From NCBI GenBank assembly GCA_018814405.1, contig JAHIZO010000005.1, forward strand, positions 360,684 through 424,683: 64,000 nt of DNA, read 5' to 3'. Shown here piece by piece: positions 39,692-48,241 of this stretch. Source of the stretch: Gammaproteobacteria bacterium. GTDB taxonomy: Bacteria > Pseudomonadota > Gammaproteobacteria > Burkholderiales > Gallionellaceae. The notes beneath the pieces were generated by a model that was not told the DNA's origin, did no database searches, and saw nothing but the letters and a program-made list of their open reading frames with translations. Numbering within the stretch: the first letter of the stretch is position 1; every line of letters begins with the position of its first letter. Both the position numbers and the translations under genes were made by a program.

Positions 39692-39997
39692 TTACTTCAT
39701 GCGTTGCATCGAGCCGTGTTCCATATTTTCTTCTTTCATCATCGCTTCCTTCTTCATCTTCTGTTCTTGCTCTTTCATCTTCATCGCCTTCTTTTCCTTC
39801 TCAGTCAGCTTTTTCTCCATCTTGTCCTGCTTCATCATCTTGTCTTCCTTGTGCTCCATACGCATGGCACCCTGCTCCATGGCCTTATCCGACTGCTTCA
39901 TTTCCATGGCACCATGCCCCATCTCTTCCATGGCCACTGCGGTAGTGCCGGTGGCAGCCAGACAGAGAGCGAGCAATGCTGTGTGAAGTTTGTTCAT
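39692..39997 (-). CDS. Secreted methionine-rich protein, MrpX-like
   Basis: A 101-residue protein with a cleavable signal peptide (residues 1-22, MNKLHTALLALCLAATGTTA then VA). The mature 79 residues contain 18 methionines, many lysines and glutamates, and no cysteine, tryptophan or tyrosine: GHGAMEMKQSDKAMEQGAM and KKAMKMKEQEQKMKKEAMM are typical. It looks like an extended helical oxidant trap rather than an enzyme. A methionine-rich periplasmic peptide, MrpX, controlled by SigF/NrsF, is described for hypochlorite scavenging in Azospira; the neighbours here match that logic. AAAAAGGAGAAACAA precedes the ATG. It is first in the operon mrpX-msrB-dipZ. Homology to MrpX itself is unproven because composition dominates. 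Confidence 0.85.
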   Translation of the reverse strand: MNKLHTALLALCLAATGTTAVAMEEMGHGAMEMKQSDKAMEQGAMRMEHKEDKMMKQDKMEKKLTEKEKKAMKMKEQEQKMKKEAMMKEENMEHGSMQRMK

Positions 39998-40088
39998 TTG
40001 TTTCTCCTTTTTCGTATGATGGCATCATGCTGACCGATGCCGGTGGCAACCCATGCATGGAATGGCTTTGACGCCCCGTGCACCCATT

Positions 40089-40116
40089 GATTCGGAACCT
40101 GCGTAAAAATAGTTAC
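40089..40116 (-). promoter_or_regulatory. Candidate ECF (SigF-type) promoter for the Met-rich protein-msrB-dipZ operon
   Basis: On the minus strand GTAACT (40116-40111) is followed after exactly 16 bases by CGAATC (40094-40089). The same arrangement, GTAACC-N16-CGAATC, lies before the msrA operon at 41450. From memory it also resembles the GTAACC-N16-CGAA element reported for Caulobacter SigF. The start would be near 40082, 85 bases before the Met-rich protein ATG. The -35 lies just ahead of the divergent sigma factor gene. Confidence 0.75.
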
Positions 40117-40120
40117 AGGC

Positions 40121-40663
40121 ATGACACAAAAATCTTCCGATCTGGAACAACTGATGCATAGGTCGCTGCAAGGCGAGCAGCAGGCTTACGCCGATCTGTT
40201 GCGAGAGAGTGCACGCCTGTTGCGGCCATTCCTGTCAAAGCGTCTGCGCTTCGAGCATGAAGTGGACGACGTGCTGCAAGAGATATTGATCTCGGTACAC
40301 AAGGCCCGCCACACCTACGACGGCCAGCGTCCCTACAAGCCCTGGCTATACGCCATCGCCCATTTCCGATTAAAAGACCACCTGCGCATGCACTACGCCG
40401 ACCACCTGCGTCATGCCGAGGACATCACCGATCTGGAAAATATCTTGCATGACGATGTAACCGAAACCGCCATCAGCTACGAATCCATCAGCGGAGAGAT
40501 CGAAAAACTCCCCGAGAAACAGGCCACCATCCTGCGTCTGATGCACCAACAGGGTTACACCGCAAAAGAGACCGCGGCTCAGATGGGCATGAACGAATCG
40601 GCGGTGAAGGTCGCCGCCCATCGGGCCTACAAAGTATTAAGACAAAAACTGGAAGAGAAATGA
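40121..40663 (+). CDS. sigF: ECF-type RNA polymerase sigma factor, SigF-like
   Basis: A 180-residue two-domain sigma factor. Region 2 contains FEHEVDDVLQEILISVHKARHTYDG and YKPWLYAIAHFRLKDHLR (each part of the -10-binding domain). Region 4 contains LPEKQATILRLMHQQGYTAK and ETAAQMGMNESAVKVAAHRA with the helix-turn-helix. Its partner anti-sigma gene overlaps it by four bases. It probably reads the GTAAC-N16-CGAATC promoters on either side. The ribosome site is weak; a TTGATT-N17-TAGTTA pair at 40087-40115 could even give a leaderless message. The pairing with NrsF makes the SigF subgroup assignment likely. Confidence 0.88.
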   Translation: MTQKSSDLEQLMHRSLQGEQQAYADLLRESARLLRPFLSKRLRFEHEVDDVLQEILISVHKARHTYDGQRPYKPWLYAIAHFRLKDHLRMHYADHLRHAEDITDLENILHDDVTETAISYESISGEIEKLPEKQATILRLMHQQGYTAKETAAQMGMNESAVKVAAHRAYKVLRQKLEEK

Positions 40664-41295
40664 AAGACATAGAACAACTGGTGAACCAACTGAGCAGCGA
40701 GGCGAAGCCGATCCGCCCTGCCCCCTCGCCTTGGATGCTCAGCCTGAAATGGTCCGGCGCGGCGCTGGCCTATCTGCTCGTGGCGCTGGCTGCTTCCGGC
40801 TTGCGTACCGATCTGGCGCTTGCACTGCAACATCCGCTGTATGTCGCGGAGATGCTGCTGCTGCTACTGATCCTGCTCAGCACCACACTCGGCTCAGCAC
40901 TACTCGCCTTCCCCGACCTGCACCAGAAGCGCGCACTGGCCTACACGCCAATTGCCCTGTTCGTCTTGTTCATCCTGCTGCTGATATTCGCGTGGCGCGC
41001 CGACGCACCGCCCGCCCCCTTCCCCGTGCACAGTTTTGAATGCACGCTGGACATCACCCTCATCTCGCTGCTTCCCGCCGCACTAGCATTCTTCGCCCTG
41101 CGCGGCTACGCCAGCACCCATCCAAACTGGGCAGGCAGCTTCGCATTACTCGCCGCATTCAGTGTCGGTGCGATCTGGTTACGTCTCTACGAAGTGAACG
41201 ACTCCATCCTGCATGTGGTGCAGTGGCATTACCTGCCGATGGTGGCGGTGGGATTGCTCGGTTGGTTCGCCGGAAGAAGATTGCTGAACTGGTAA
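40660..41295 (+). CDS. nrsF: NrsF-family (DUF1109) membrane anti-sigma factor
   Basis: A 211-residue membrane protein with a short cytoplasmic N-terminus (MKDIEQLVNQLSSEAKPIRP) and six hydrophobic helices, the DUF1109 pattern. NrsF proteins hold SigF-type sigma factors at the membrane and release them on oxidative signals. Cysteine is scarce: one is seen in the periplasm-facing HSFECTLDITL segment, a region where family members carry conserved cysteines, so sensing by thiol chemistry is possible. GGAAGAGAA precedes the ATG, and the ATGA overlap couples it to the sigma gene. Confidence 0.87.
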   Translation: MKDIEQLVNQLSSEAKPIRPAPSPWMLSLKWSGAALAYLLVALAASGLRTDLALALQHPLYVAEMLLLLLILLSTTLGSALLAFPDLHQKRALAYTPIALFVLFILLLIFAWRADAPPAPFPVHSFECTLDITLISLLPAALAFFALRGYASTHPNWAGSFALLAAFSVGAIWLRLYEVNDSILHVVQWHYLPMVAVGLLGWFAGRRLLNW

Positions 41296-41449
41296 TACGG
41301 CTTCAGCATTGCCCCGCCTACTCCTTCCGACATTCCCGCCCCCCTCCAAATAGCCCAACTATTACCGCGCCAAGCAGCAGCGACCAACACATCTGCGCGC
41401 CCTTTGTCTCGATGTGGTTTGGGTGGCGCCGAAATCTCCAAAATAATTT

Positions 41450-41477
41450 GTAACCATTTTTCTTACTCCGCCGAATC
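41450..41477 (+). promoter_or_regulatory. Candidate ECF (SigF-type) promoter for the small protein-msrA operon
   Basis: GTAACC (41450-41455), exactly 16 bases, then CGAATC (41472-41477). It repeats the element at 40089-40116 with one base changed in the -35 and the same spacing. The start would be near 41484, giving an 86-base leader before the ATG at 41570, nearly the same as the 85 bases of the divergent operon. Confidence 0.78.
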
Positions 41478-41569
41478 CGGTAGTACGGAGGTTTGGCATA
41501 CAAAGCTTCGTGACTCAGCCCCGACTTTGCGTCGGTTTAACGATACATCCCTAATTAAAGGAGCTCGTC

Positions 41570-41761
41570 ATGAACGTTTCATCCGCAAACAGCAGCTACG
41601 CAAGCCAGACATTACCAATTCATCCGCCGCAACAGGAGAATGTTCAACAGCAACCCGCCACCCCTGCTCCAAGTCCTGCTTCAAGTCCCGCCGTCAATGC
41701 GGCACCGACTGTCAATACCAGCGGACAGACGGTGGGGCAGTTGATCAATATCTCGGCCTGA
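41570..41761 (+). CDS. Small low-complexity protein, unknown
   Basis: Sixty-three residues, MNVSSANSSYASQTLP at the start, a Pro/Gln/Ala-rich middle and a C-terminus GQTVGQLINISA. It has no signal peptide or hydrophobic helix. AAAGGAGCTCGTC gives it a strong ribosome site, and it is the first gene after the ECF-type promoter, so it is very likely translated. Its N- and C-terminal motifs resemble those of the proteins at 42447 and 53875. Function unknown. Confidence 0.68.
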   Translation: MNVSSANSSYASQTLPIHPPQQENVQQQPATPAPSPASSPAVNAAPTVNTSGQTVGQLINISA

Positions 41762-41823
41762 ACTGGCATTAACCAGACGATGGCTTCTTGCGTTTATCTT
41801 TGACTGACTATGGGGAGGTGATG

Positions 41824-42432
41824 ATGTTGAACATTCGAAAGATTCTCGGCATCCTTCTCTTTGTAACATGTATGTCGAATACGGCTCAGGCTGCAGCCAA
41901 AGAACAAACTGCAGTGTTTGCAGGCGGTTGCTTCTGGGGGGTGGATGCGGTTTTCAAACATGTAAGAGGCGTAAGTGAAGTGGTTTCCGGCTATGCGGGA
42001 GGCGATGCAACTACGGCGCACTACGATCAGGTCAGCCATGGCAATACCGGACATGCTGAAGCGGTACAGATTCATTTTGATCCAGAACAAGTTTCGTTTC
42101 AGCAATTGATGCAGGTGTTTTTCAGTGTGGCGCATGACCCGACGCAACTGAATCGTCAGGGACCGGATCGGGGCAGCCAATACCGTTCGGCGATATTCCA
42201 TACTGATGCACAGCAGCAGAAAATGGCGAATAGCTATATCCGGCAACTTACAGCGGATCGGGTATTCGAATCACCCATCGTCACGCAGGTGGTGCCGTTG
42301 CAGCGGTTTTATCCAGCTGAAGCGTATCACCAGAATTACTTGGCATTGCATCCGACACAGCCGTACATCGTGGTGCACGATATGCCAAAGCTGCTGCAAT
42401 TGCGCATACAGTTTCCAGCGTTGTATCGATAG
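41824..42432 (+). CDS. msrA: Exported peptide-methionine (S)-S-oxide reductase MsrA
   Basis: A 202-residue MsrA with a signal peptide (MLNIRKILGILLFVTCMSNT then AQA) and the catalytic motif AVFAGGCFWGVDAVFKHV. Further family landmarks are GYAGGDATTAHYDQVSHGNT and HDPTQLNRQGPDRGSQYRSA. It reduces the S form of methionine sulfoxide, here in the periplasm. With the exported MsrB it covers both stereoisomers. The second of two tandem ATGs is preferred because GGAGG lies five bases before it. It follows the small protein by 62 bases, probably on one transcript driven from 41450. Confidence 0.93.
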   Translation: MLNIRKILGILLFVTCMSNTAQAAAKEQTAVFAGGCFWGVDAVFKHVRGVSEVVSGYAGGDATTAHYDQVSHGNTGHAEAVQIHFDPEQVSFQQLMQVFFSVAHDPTQLNRQGPDRGSQYRSAIFHTDAQQQKMANSYIRQLTADRVFESPIVTQVVPLQRFYPAEAYHQNYLALHPTQPYIVVHDMPKLLQLRIQFPALYR

Positions 42433-42446
42433 ATTTCAAGCATGCG

Positions 42447-42797
42447 ATGATAGGCGCAATCGGATCTTCTTCCGCTTATGCAGCACAATCTCCCGCTTCC
42501 ACAGCGGGATTGGAAGCGCAACTTAGCCGTTGCCGCCAGCAATTGTCGGAAGCCGTCAATTGCGCGTCCTACAACACTCGGGAAGGCAAAAATAAAGCGC
42601 AAGCCATATCCAACAGGATCGGGGAGTTGGAGGGGCGTATCGAACAGATACGAAATAACTCCGCACAAACCAAAGATATCAATTCGGCCGAGAATCTTCC
42701 TGCCAACGAGAAGACGCTTGCTTCGTCAACACAGGATGCTGTGACGGGAACCATCGATTCTGGAGTACTGGGAACACGCCTGAATGTGTATGCCTAA
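42447..42797 (+). CDS. Small protein of unknown function
   Basis: A 116-residue protein: MIGAIGSSSAYAAQSPASTA, then a helical part with two cysteines (LSRCRQQLSEAVNCASYNTR) and an amphipathic helix (AQAISNRIGELEGRIEQIRN), ending GVLGTRLNVYA. The start lies 14 bases after msrA; the ribosome site is poor, so coupling to msrA is likely. The ends resemble those of the small proteins at 41570 and 53875. No known family is recognised. Confidence 0.6.
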   Translation: MIGAIGSSSAYAAQSPASTAGLEAQLSRCRQQLSEAVNCASYNTREGKNKAQAISNRIGELEGRIEQIRNNSAQTKDINSAENLPANEKTLASSTQDAVTGTIDSGVLGTRLNVYA

Positions 42798-42837
42798 ATC
42801 GCTGAGCTCGCCCCCCAGTGGTTTAGAACACCGCCTG

Positions 42838-44958
42838 TCAGCTAGCCTGCTCCCGCCGTTTCAACACCCGCCATATCCACCATCCAAACAATACGACCAA
42901 TGCTGCACCGAGCAGCAGCGGCCAATACACCGGCTGGTTCCATTCATGTCGTTTCTGCTCGCGCTGCGCCGCATCCACGCGCCAGTATTTGAGCTTGTTG
43001 TTGGCCATGATGTTGGGTTTGATATTGTGCAGCCAGCTATGTTGCAGCACATAGCTCTTGGGATGATAGCCCCATAGCCATGGGGAATCACGGCGCAGCA
43101 CTTCCAGCATGCGATCGATGATTGCCAAACGATCCGGGCCACTCTCCATATTCTTCATACGCTCGAACAGGCGATCGAACTCAGCGTTACTGTAATTGCT
43201 GGCGTTCTCGCCAGTGAATTTCACTTTGCCTTGCGGACCGTGCAACAGAAAGAAGAAGTTCTCCGGATCCGGATAGTCGGCGTTCCAGCCGTAATAGAAC
43301 ATCTGCGTGTCGCCGCGCCGAATCTTGTCCTGGAAGCGGTTGTAGTCGGTGCTGCGCACGTCGAGTTGCACGCCGATCTTGTCGAACTGTTTGCGTATCC
43401 AGTCGAGGCGCGATTTGTTGCCGACACCGTTGGCGGTGGTATCAAGATGGATGACCAATGGCTGCTTTGTCTTTGCATCCACACCGTCCGGATAGCCGGC
43501 CTGTGCCAACAGTTTCTTCGCTTCTGCGATGGGTTTGCGTTTAGCTTCACCATTCACGCAGTCGTACACATAGTGATTGATGCCCGCACAGCCAGCGCGA
43601 TAACCGAAGATGCCGGGCGGGATGGGTGACTGCGCGGCGATGCCGCGACCGTTGGCGAAGATGGAGATGAACTCTTCGAAATCGACCGCGATGGCGATGG
43701 CGCGACGCAACTTGGTGGCGCGTGCCGAATCACCGCCCACCACCGGATCGAGCCAGTTGAAGCCGGTATACATGGTGGAGGTGGAGACCGAGGTGGAGAG
43801 TTTGATGCCCTGCTCCCGCATCGCAACGCTGACGTTCGCTTCACCGCCGACACTGACCTGCACCGCCTGGTCGAAACTGTCCGAACTGATACCCGAGGCG
43901 TCGTAATAACCTTGCAGGAATTTGTTCCAGTAAGGGATGGTCTCTTTTTCCAGCGAGAACACGATCTGCTTGATCAGCGGTAATTTCTTGCCCGCATCCT
44001 TCAACAGTCCTGCCGCTGCATCACCCGCCTCGCCTTCGCTCGGATATCGCTCGCTGTCGTAATACGGATTCTTGCTGAGCACCATGCGCTTGTTCGGATC
44101 GTTCTCGGAAAGATAATACGGCCCGCTGCCTATGGGCCACCAATCTAGCGAGAGGTTGCGCTCCTTCATGCCGGCTTGTGCATAGAAGCGCACTGCCTCT
44201 TCCGGCATGGGGGCGAAGAACGGCATCGCCAGCCAATAGGTGAATTGCGGATATTTACCTTTGACGGTGATGCGATAAGTGGTGCTATTCACTACTTCCA
44301 CACCGGGCAAGGGATACGCGTTCAGATCGAGGAAATCATCCGGCTTAGCCTTGCTCGCCGCCTGCAATGCGGCGGCATAGTCCTTGAGCCCGACGATGTA
44401 TTCCATCATCACGCCCGCGATCGGCGTATGCAACTGAGGGTGCACGAGACGCTTGATCTGGTAGACGTAGTCCTCAGCGGTGACGGTGCGCGTACCCTTT
44501 TCGGCAAAGTCGCTCAGACTGTATATACCATCAAGATCGCCGGCTTTGAGATACAGATTGCTCGGCACCAATGCCGGATGCGGCTGATAACGCATATAGG
44601 GTTTGATGCGGATCTCATACACGCTGTATGCGATCCGCGAATCGCGCACTGTCAGCGGCAATTGTTTGTGATTCGCATCGAAGTAACTCACACGCGGCAT
44701 ATCGCTGCCAGCCAACGGCACTAGCTGATAAGGGCGCTTCAAATAATGGTATTGCAGGGGCGGTGAATAGATGTTCGCCAGGAACTCGTATTCGTTCTCG
44801 CTATAGGCCTGTGCCGGATCAAGATGCTTGGGACGCTCGGTAAAAGCGGTATAGAGGATGGATCTACCATCAGCATCAGTTGCATAAGGAGAGTTCCACA
44901 GCGCGCCATCGCAGGCGGTGAGCAACAACAAAGACAGGACTAGCCACAAGGATTTCAT
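42838..44958 (-). CDS. Extracellular solute-binding protein family 5 (peptide type), lipoprotein with C-terminal membrane helix
   Basis: A 706-residue binding protein. The N-terminus MKSLWLVLSLLLLTAC has a lipobox (LTAC). A family-5 peptide-binding domain follows (TAFTERPKHLDPAQAYSENE; KLRRAIAIAVDFEEFISIFA; YYGWNADYPDPENFFFLL). The last 30 residues contain a hydrophobic helix (WPLLLGAALVVLFGWWIWRV) and a basic end. A lipid anchor plus a C-terminal helix would tether the protein at both ends. In direction and type it fits upstream of the permease-permease-ATPase genes at 32.4-36.7 kb, from which the redox block separates it. The substrate is unknown. Confidence 0.88.
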   Translation of the reverse strand: MKSLWLVLSLLLLTACDGALWNSPYATDADGRSILYTAFTERPKHLDPAQAYSENEYEFLANIYSPPLQYHYLKRPYQLVPLAGSDMPRVSYFDANHKQLPLTVRDSRIAYSVYEIRIKPYMRYQPHPALVPSNLYLKAGDLDGIYSLSDFAEKGTRTVTAEDYVYQIKRLVHPQLHTPIAGVMMEYIVGLKDYAAALQAASKAKPDDFLDLNAYPLPGVEVVNSTTYRITVKGKYPQFTYWLAMPFFAPMPEEAVRFYAQAGMKERNLSLDWWPIGSGPYYLSENDPNKRMVLSKNPYYDSERYPSEGEAGDAAAGLLKDAGKKLPLIKQIVFSLEKETIPYWNKFLQGYYDASGISSDSFDQAVQVSVGGEANVSVAMREQGIKLSTSVSTSTMYTGFNWLDPVVGGDSARATKLRRAIAIAVDFEEFISIFANGRGIAAQSPIPPGIFGYRAGCAGINHYVYDCVNGEAKRKPIAEAKKLLAQAGYPDGVDAKTKQPLVIHLDTTANGVGNKSRLDWIRKQFDKIGVQLDVRSTDYNRFQDKIRRGDTQMFYYGWNADYPDPENFFFLLHGPQGKVKFTGENASNYSNAEFDRLFERMKNMESGPDRLAIIDRMLEVLRRDSPWLWGYHPKSYVLQHSWLHNIKPNIMANNKLKYWRVDAAQREQKRHEWNQPVYWPLLLGAALVVLFGWWIWRVLKRREQAS

Positions 44959-45025
44959 GACGCGAGAGTTTAGCCGAAAGGCACTGCTTCACGGTAACAT
45001 AACGCAATAAATTCCAAGGTGGACG

Positions 45026-46060
45026 ATGATGAACACAGACTGGCAAAGTTTTTTGGCAAACAAGCATGCGAACCTTAACGAAGGTGTGGTGCATGATTTC
45101 GGTGATGCGGCGGCAGAGCGCGTTGCTACCGAGACGGGCGACATCCTGTGCGACCTGTCACAGTTCGGCTTACTCCAAGTGAGCGGCGTGGATGCTCAGA
45201 CCTTCCTGCAGAATCTGCTATCGAACGACATCCGCGATATCGACAGCGGACGCGTGCAACTTTCCAGCCTCAACAATGCCAAGGGCCGCATGCTGGCTAG
45301 CATGTTGATCTGGAAACAAGGCGATGACTACCTGTTACAGATACCGCGCGGACTGTGCGAGGCGATTCGCAAAAAGCTGTCCATGTATGTGCTGCGTTCC
45401 AAAGTGAAGATCAATGACGTGAGCGATGAGAAGGTCTGTATCGGACTCAGTGGCGACAATGCACTCTCTGCCTTGCAAGGGCTTTATGCCGACTTGCCGA
45501 CTGACAGCATGGCTGTCGTGCAAGCTGCTGATGCGACTTTGATCCGCCGCGATGCGCGCCGAGTGCAGATCATCACCGATGTCGTGCGTGCGACCGATAT
45601 CTGGCAATCATTGAGCAGCAAAGTCACACACGCTGGTTCACCCTGCTGGGATTGGCTGGATATCCGCGCCGGTGTGCCGTTCATCCTGCCACAGACACAG
45701 GAGGCCTTCGTGCCACAGATGGTCAATTTCGAACTCATCGGTGGAATCAATTTCAAGAAGGGTTGTTATCCGGGTCAGGAGGTCGTGGCACGCATGCATT
45801 ACCTCGGCAAAGCGAAGCGCCGCATGTATCTGGCACGCGTGATGATCGATGCTGCGCCGCAGCCCGGCGACAAGGTGTTCAGTGCCGCCGACCCGGCGCA
45901 GCACTGCGGTGAAGTGGTGAACGCGGCGCATGCTGCACATGGCGGTTACGAGATGCTGGTGGTGGTGCAAACTGAAGCTGCGGATGCTTTCCCGGTACAT
46001 CTCAGTGCATTGACCGGCCCGCGTCTTGAGTTCGAAACACTGCCCTACGAGTTGCCGTGA
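45026..46060 (+). CDS. ygfZ: YgfZ, folate-binding protein for iron-sulfur enzyme maturation
   Basis: A 344-residue GcvT-like protein with the diagnostic signature KGCYPGQEVVARMHYLG near residue 245. YgfZ binds tetrahydrofolate and helps assemble or repair certain [4Fe-4S] enzymes such as MiaB. The N-terminal domain has LCDLSQFGLLQVSGVDAQTF and LLSNDIRDI. AAGGTGGACG precedes tandem ATG codons. It is divergent from the solute-binding protein gene and overlaps the following membrane protein gene by four bases. Confidence 0.94.
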   Translation: MMNTDWQSFLANKHANLNEGVVHDFGDAAAERVATETGDILCDLSQFGLLQVSGVDAQTFLQNLLSNDIRDIDSGRVQLSSLNNAKGRMLASMLIWKQGDDYLLQIPRGLCEAIRKKLSMYVLRSKVKINDVSDEKVCIGLSGDNALSALQGLYADLPTDSMAVVQAADATLIRRDARRVQIITDVVRATDIWQSLSSKVTHAGSPCWDWLDIRAGVPFILPQTQEAFVPQMVNFELIGGINFKKGCYPGQEVVARMHYLGKAKRRMYLARVMIDAAPQPGDKVFSAADPAQHCGEVVNAAHAAHGGYEMLVVVQTEAADAFPVHLSALTGPRLEFETLPYELP

Positions 46061-46725
46061 ACCTGCCGGCCACACTGTTCGCTCATGGGTGGCTGTGGCT
46101 GTTCGACCTGTTGTTCGCAGCATTCCTCTATCACGCACTGAACAAGGCTGACTGGCGACATTTGCTGGACAACAAGATCATGACCAATGCGCTGGTCGGC
46201 TTGGTCATCGGCGCGTTCGTATTCTGGCAGTTCAATGCTGGCATACGCCCCGGTTTCAATTTCCACATCCTCGGTGCGACGCTGTTCGTGCTGATGTTCG
46301 GCTGGCAGATCGCCAGTGCCACACTCTCGCTGATCATGCTGGTTTCCTTCTTCAAAGCTGGGGCGGATTTGGTTGCGCTCGGCATCAACGGTCTGCTGAT
46401 GATTGCCATCCCAGTGCTGTTCACGGAATGGCTGTTGCGCTTCAGCCAGCTCAACCTGCCAAAGAATCTGTTCTTCTATGTGTTGTGGAACGGCTTCATC
46501 TGCGCCGGACTGTCCATCGTGCTGAATGTGGCGGCGACAACTTTGCTGTTGCTGCTGCTCAGTCACTACACATGGGCCGAGGTGCAACATCACTATCTGA
46601 TCGCCGCGCCCATCATCATGCTGACCGAAGCCTTTATGACCGGCATGCTGATCACTGCCTTCACGGTGTTCCAGCCGGAGGCAGTGAAGAACTTCAGCGA
46701 TGCGGAATATCTGGACGGGAAGTAA
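46057..46725 (+). CDS. CbiM-like energy-coupling factor family membrane protein
   Basis: A 222-residue protein with about six membrane helices, resembling the CbiM family of energy-coupling-factor permeases, which import cobalt or nickel. The FNFHILGATLFVLMFGWQIA segment and APIIMLTEAFMTGMLI near the C-terminus fit that family. Typical CbiM proteins start with a metal-binding MHIPDG, which is absent here, so metal transport is doubtful. The GTG start overlaps the ygfZ stop. No ATPase or small subunit lies next to it. Confidence 0.75.
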   Translation: MNLPATLFAHGWLWLFDLLFAAFLYHALNKADWRHLLDNKIMTNALVGLVIGAFVFWQFNAGIRPGFNFHILGATLFVLMFGWQIASATLSLIMLVSFFKAGADLVALGINGLLMIAIPVLFTEWLLRFSQLNLPKNLFFYVLWNGFICAGLSIVLNVAATTLLLLLLSHYTWAEVQHHYLIAAPIIMLTEAFMTGMLITAFTVFQPEAVKNFSDAEYLDGK

Positions 46726-46730
46726 TAGCG

Positions 46731-47168
46731 TTAACGAGGTTTAAGTTCGAGCGTCATCTTGATGTGCGGCAAGCCCGCATCCATGAACGGCTCTCCTTCA
46801 GTGGAAAAACCGAATCCCTGATAGAACGGCACGGCTTGCACTTGTGCATCGACATCCACGAACTGGTATTTGCGTGATCGCGCCTCGTCCAACAAAGCTT
46901 CCATGATCGCCGTACCGACTTTTTGTTTGCGCCATGGCTGCATCACGGCGATGCGACCGATATGTCCGTTAGTCAGGATACGTCCGCAGCCGACTGCATC
47001 ACCGGTGAGACTCAGCGCCAAAGCATGGCGGCAAGTCTCGTCGAATTCATCCCATTCCAACTCTTCCGGCACACTTTGCTCACGAATGAACACCGCTTCG
47101 CGAATCGCCTTCAGCAATGGTTCGCCATCATGCCAACACACCAGACTGACCGTGAAAGGATTGCCCAT
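46731..47168 (-). CDS. GNAT family N-acetyltransferase
   Basis: A 145-residue single-domain acetyltransferase of the ElaA/YjcF-like type: IREAVFIREQSVPEELEWDE, GCGRILTNGHIGRIAVMQPW and the acetyl-CoA loop RKQKVGTAIMEALL, ending in FYQGFGFSTEGEPFMDAGLPH. The substrate is unknown. The ATG at 47168 is chosen because AGGAGGTGAGG sits before it; the GTG two codons upstream is closer to that site than is usual. It is convergent with the CbiM-like gene. Confidence 0.88.
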   Translation of the reverse strand: MGNPFTVSLVCWHDGEPLLKAIREAVFIREQSVPEELEWDEFDETCRHALALSLTGDAVGCGRILTNGHIGRIAVMQPWRKQKVGTAIMEALLDEARSRKYQFVDVDAQVQAVPFYQGFGFSTEGEPFMDAGLPHIKMTLELKPR

Positions 47169-47185
47169 CCTCACCTCCTAAGTCG

Positions 47186-48222
<1,037 letters not shown>

Positions 48223-48241
48223 TCATCTAACGGAGTATTGA

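Noticed and set aside
41788-41823. An upstream TTG start for the exported MsrA.
   Set aside because: The ATG at 41824 has GGAGG at the right distance and gives a clean signal peptide.
32429-44958. Naming the peptide ABC transporter yejABEF.
   Set aside because: The ATPase and permeases resemble that group, but the binding protein is not YejA-like and subunit lengths differ, so no gene symbols were given.
46057-46725. Calling the CbiM-like protein a cobalt or nickel transporter.
   Set aside because: The N-terminal metal-binding MHIPDG motif and the ATPase and small subunits are absent.
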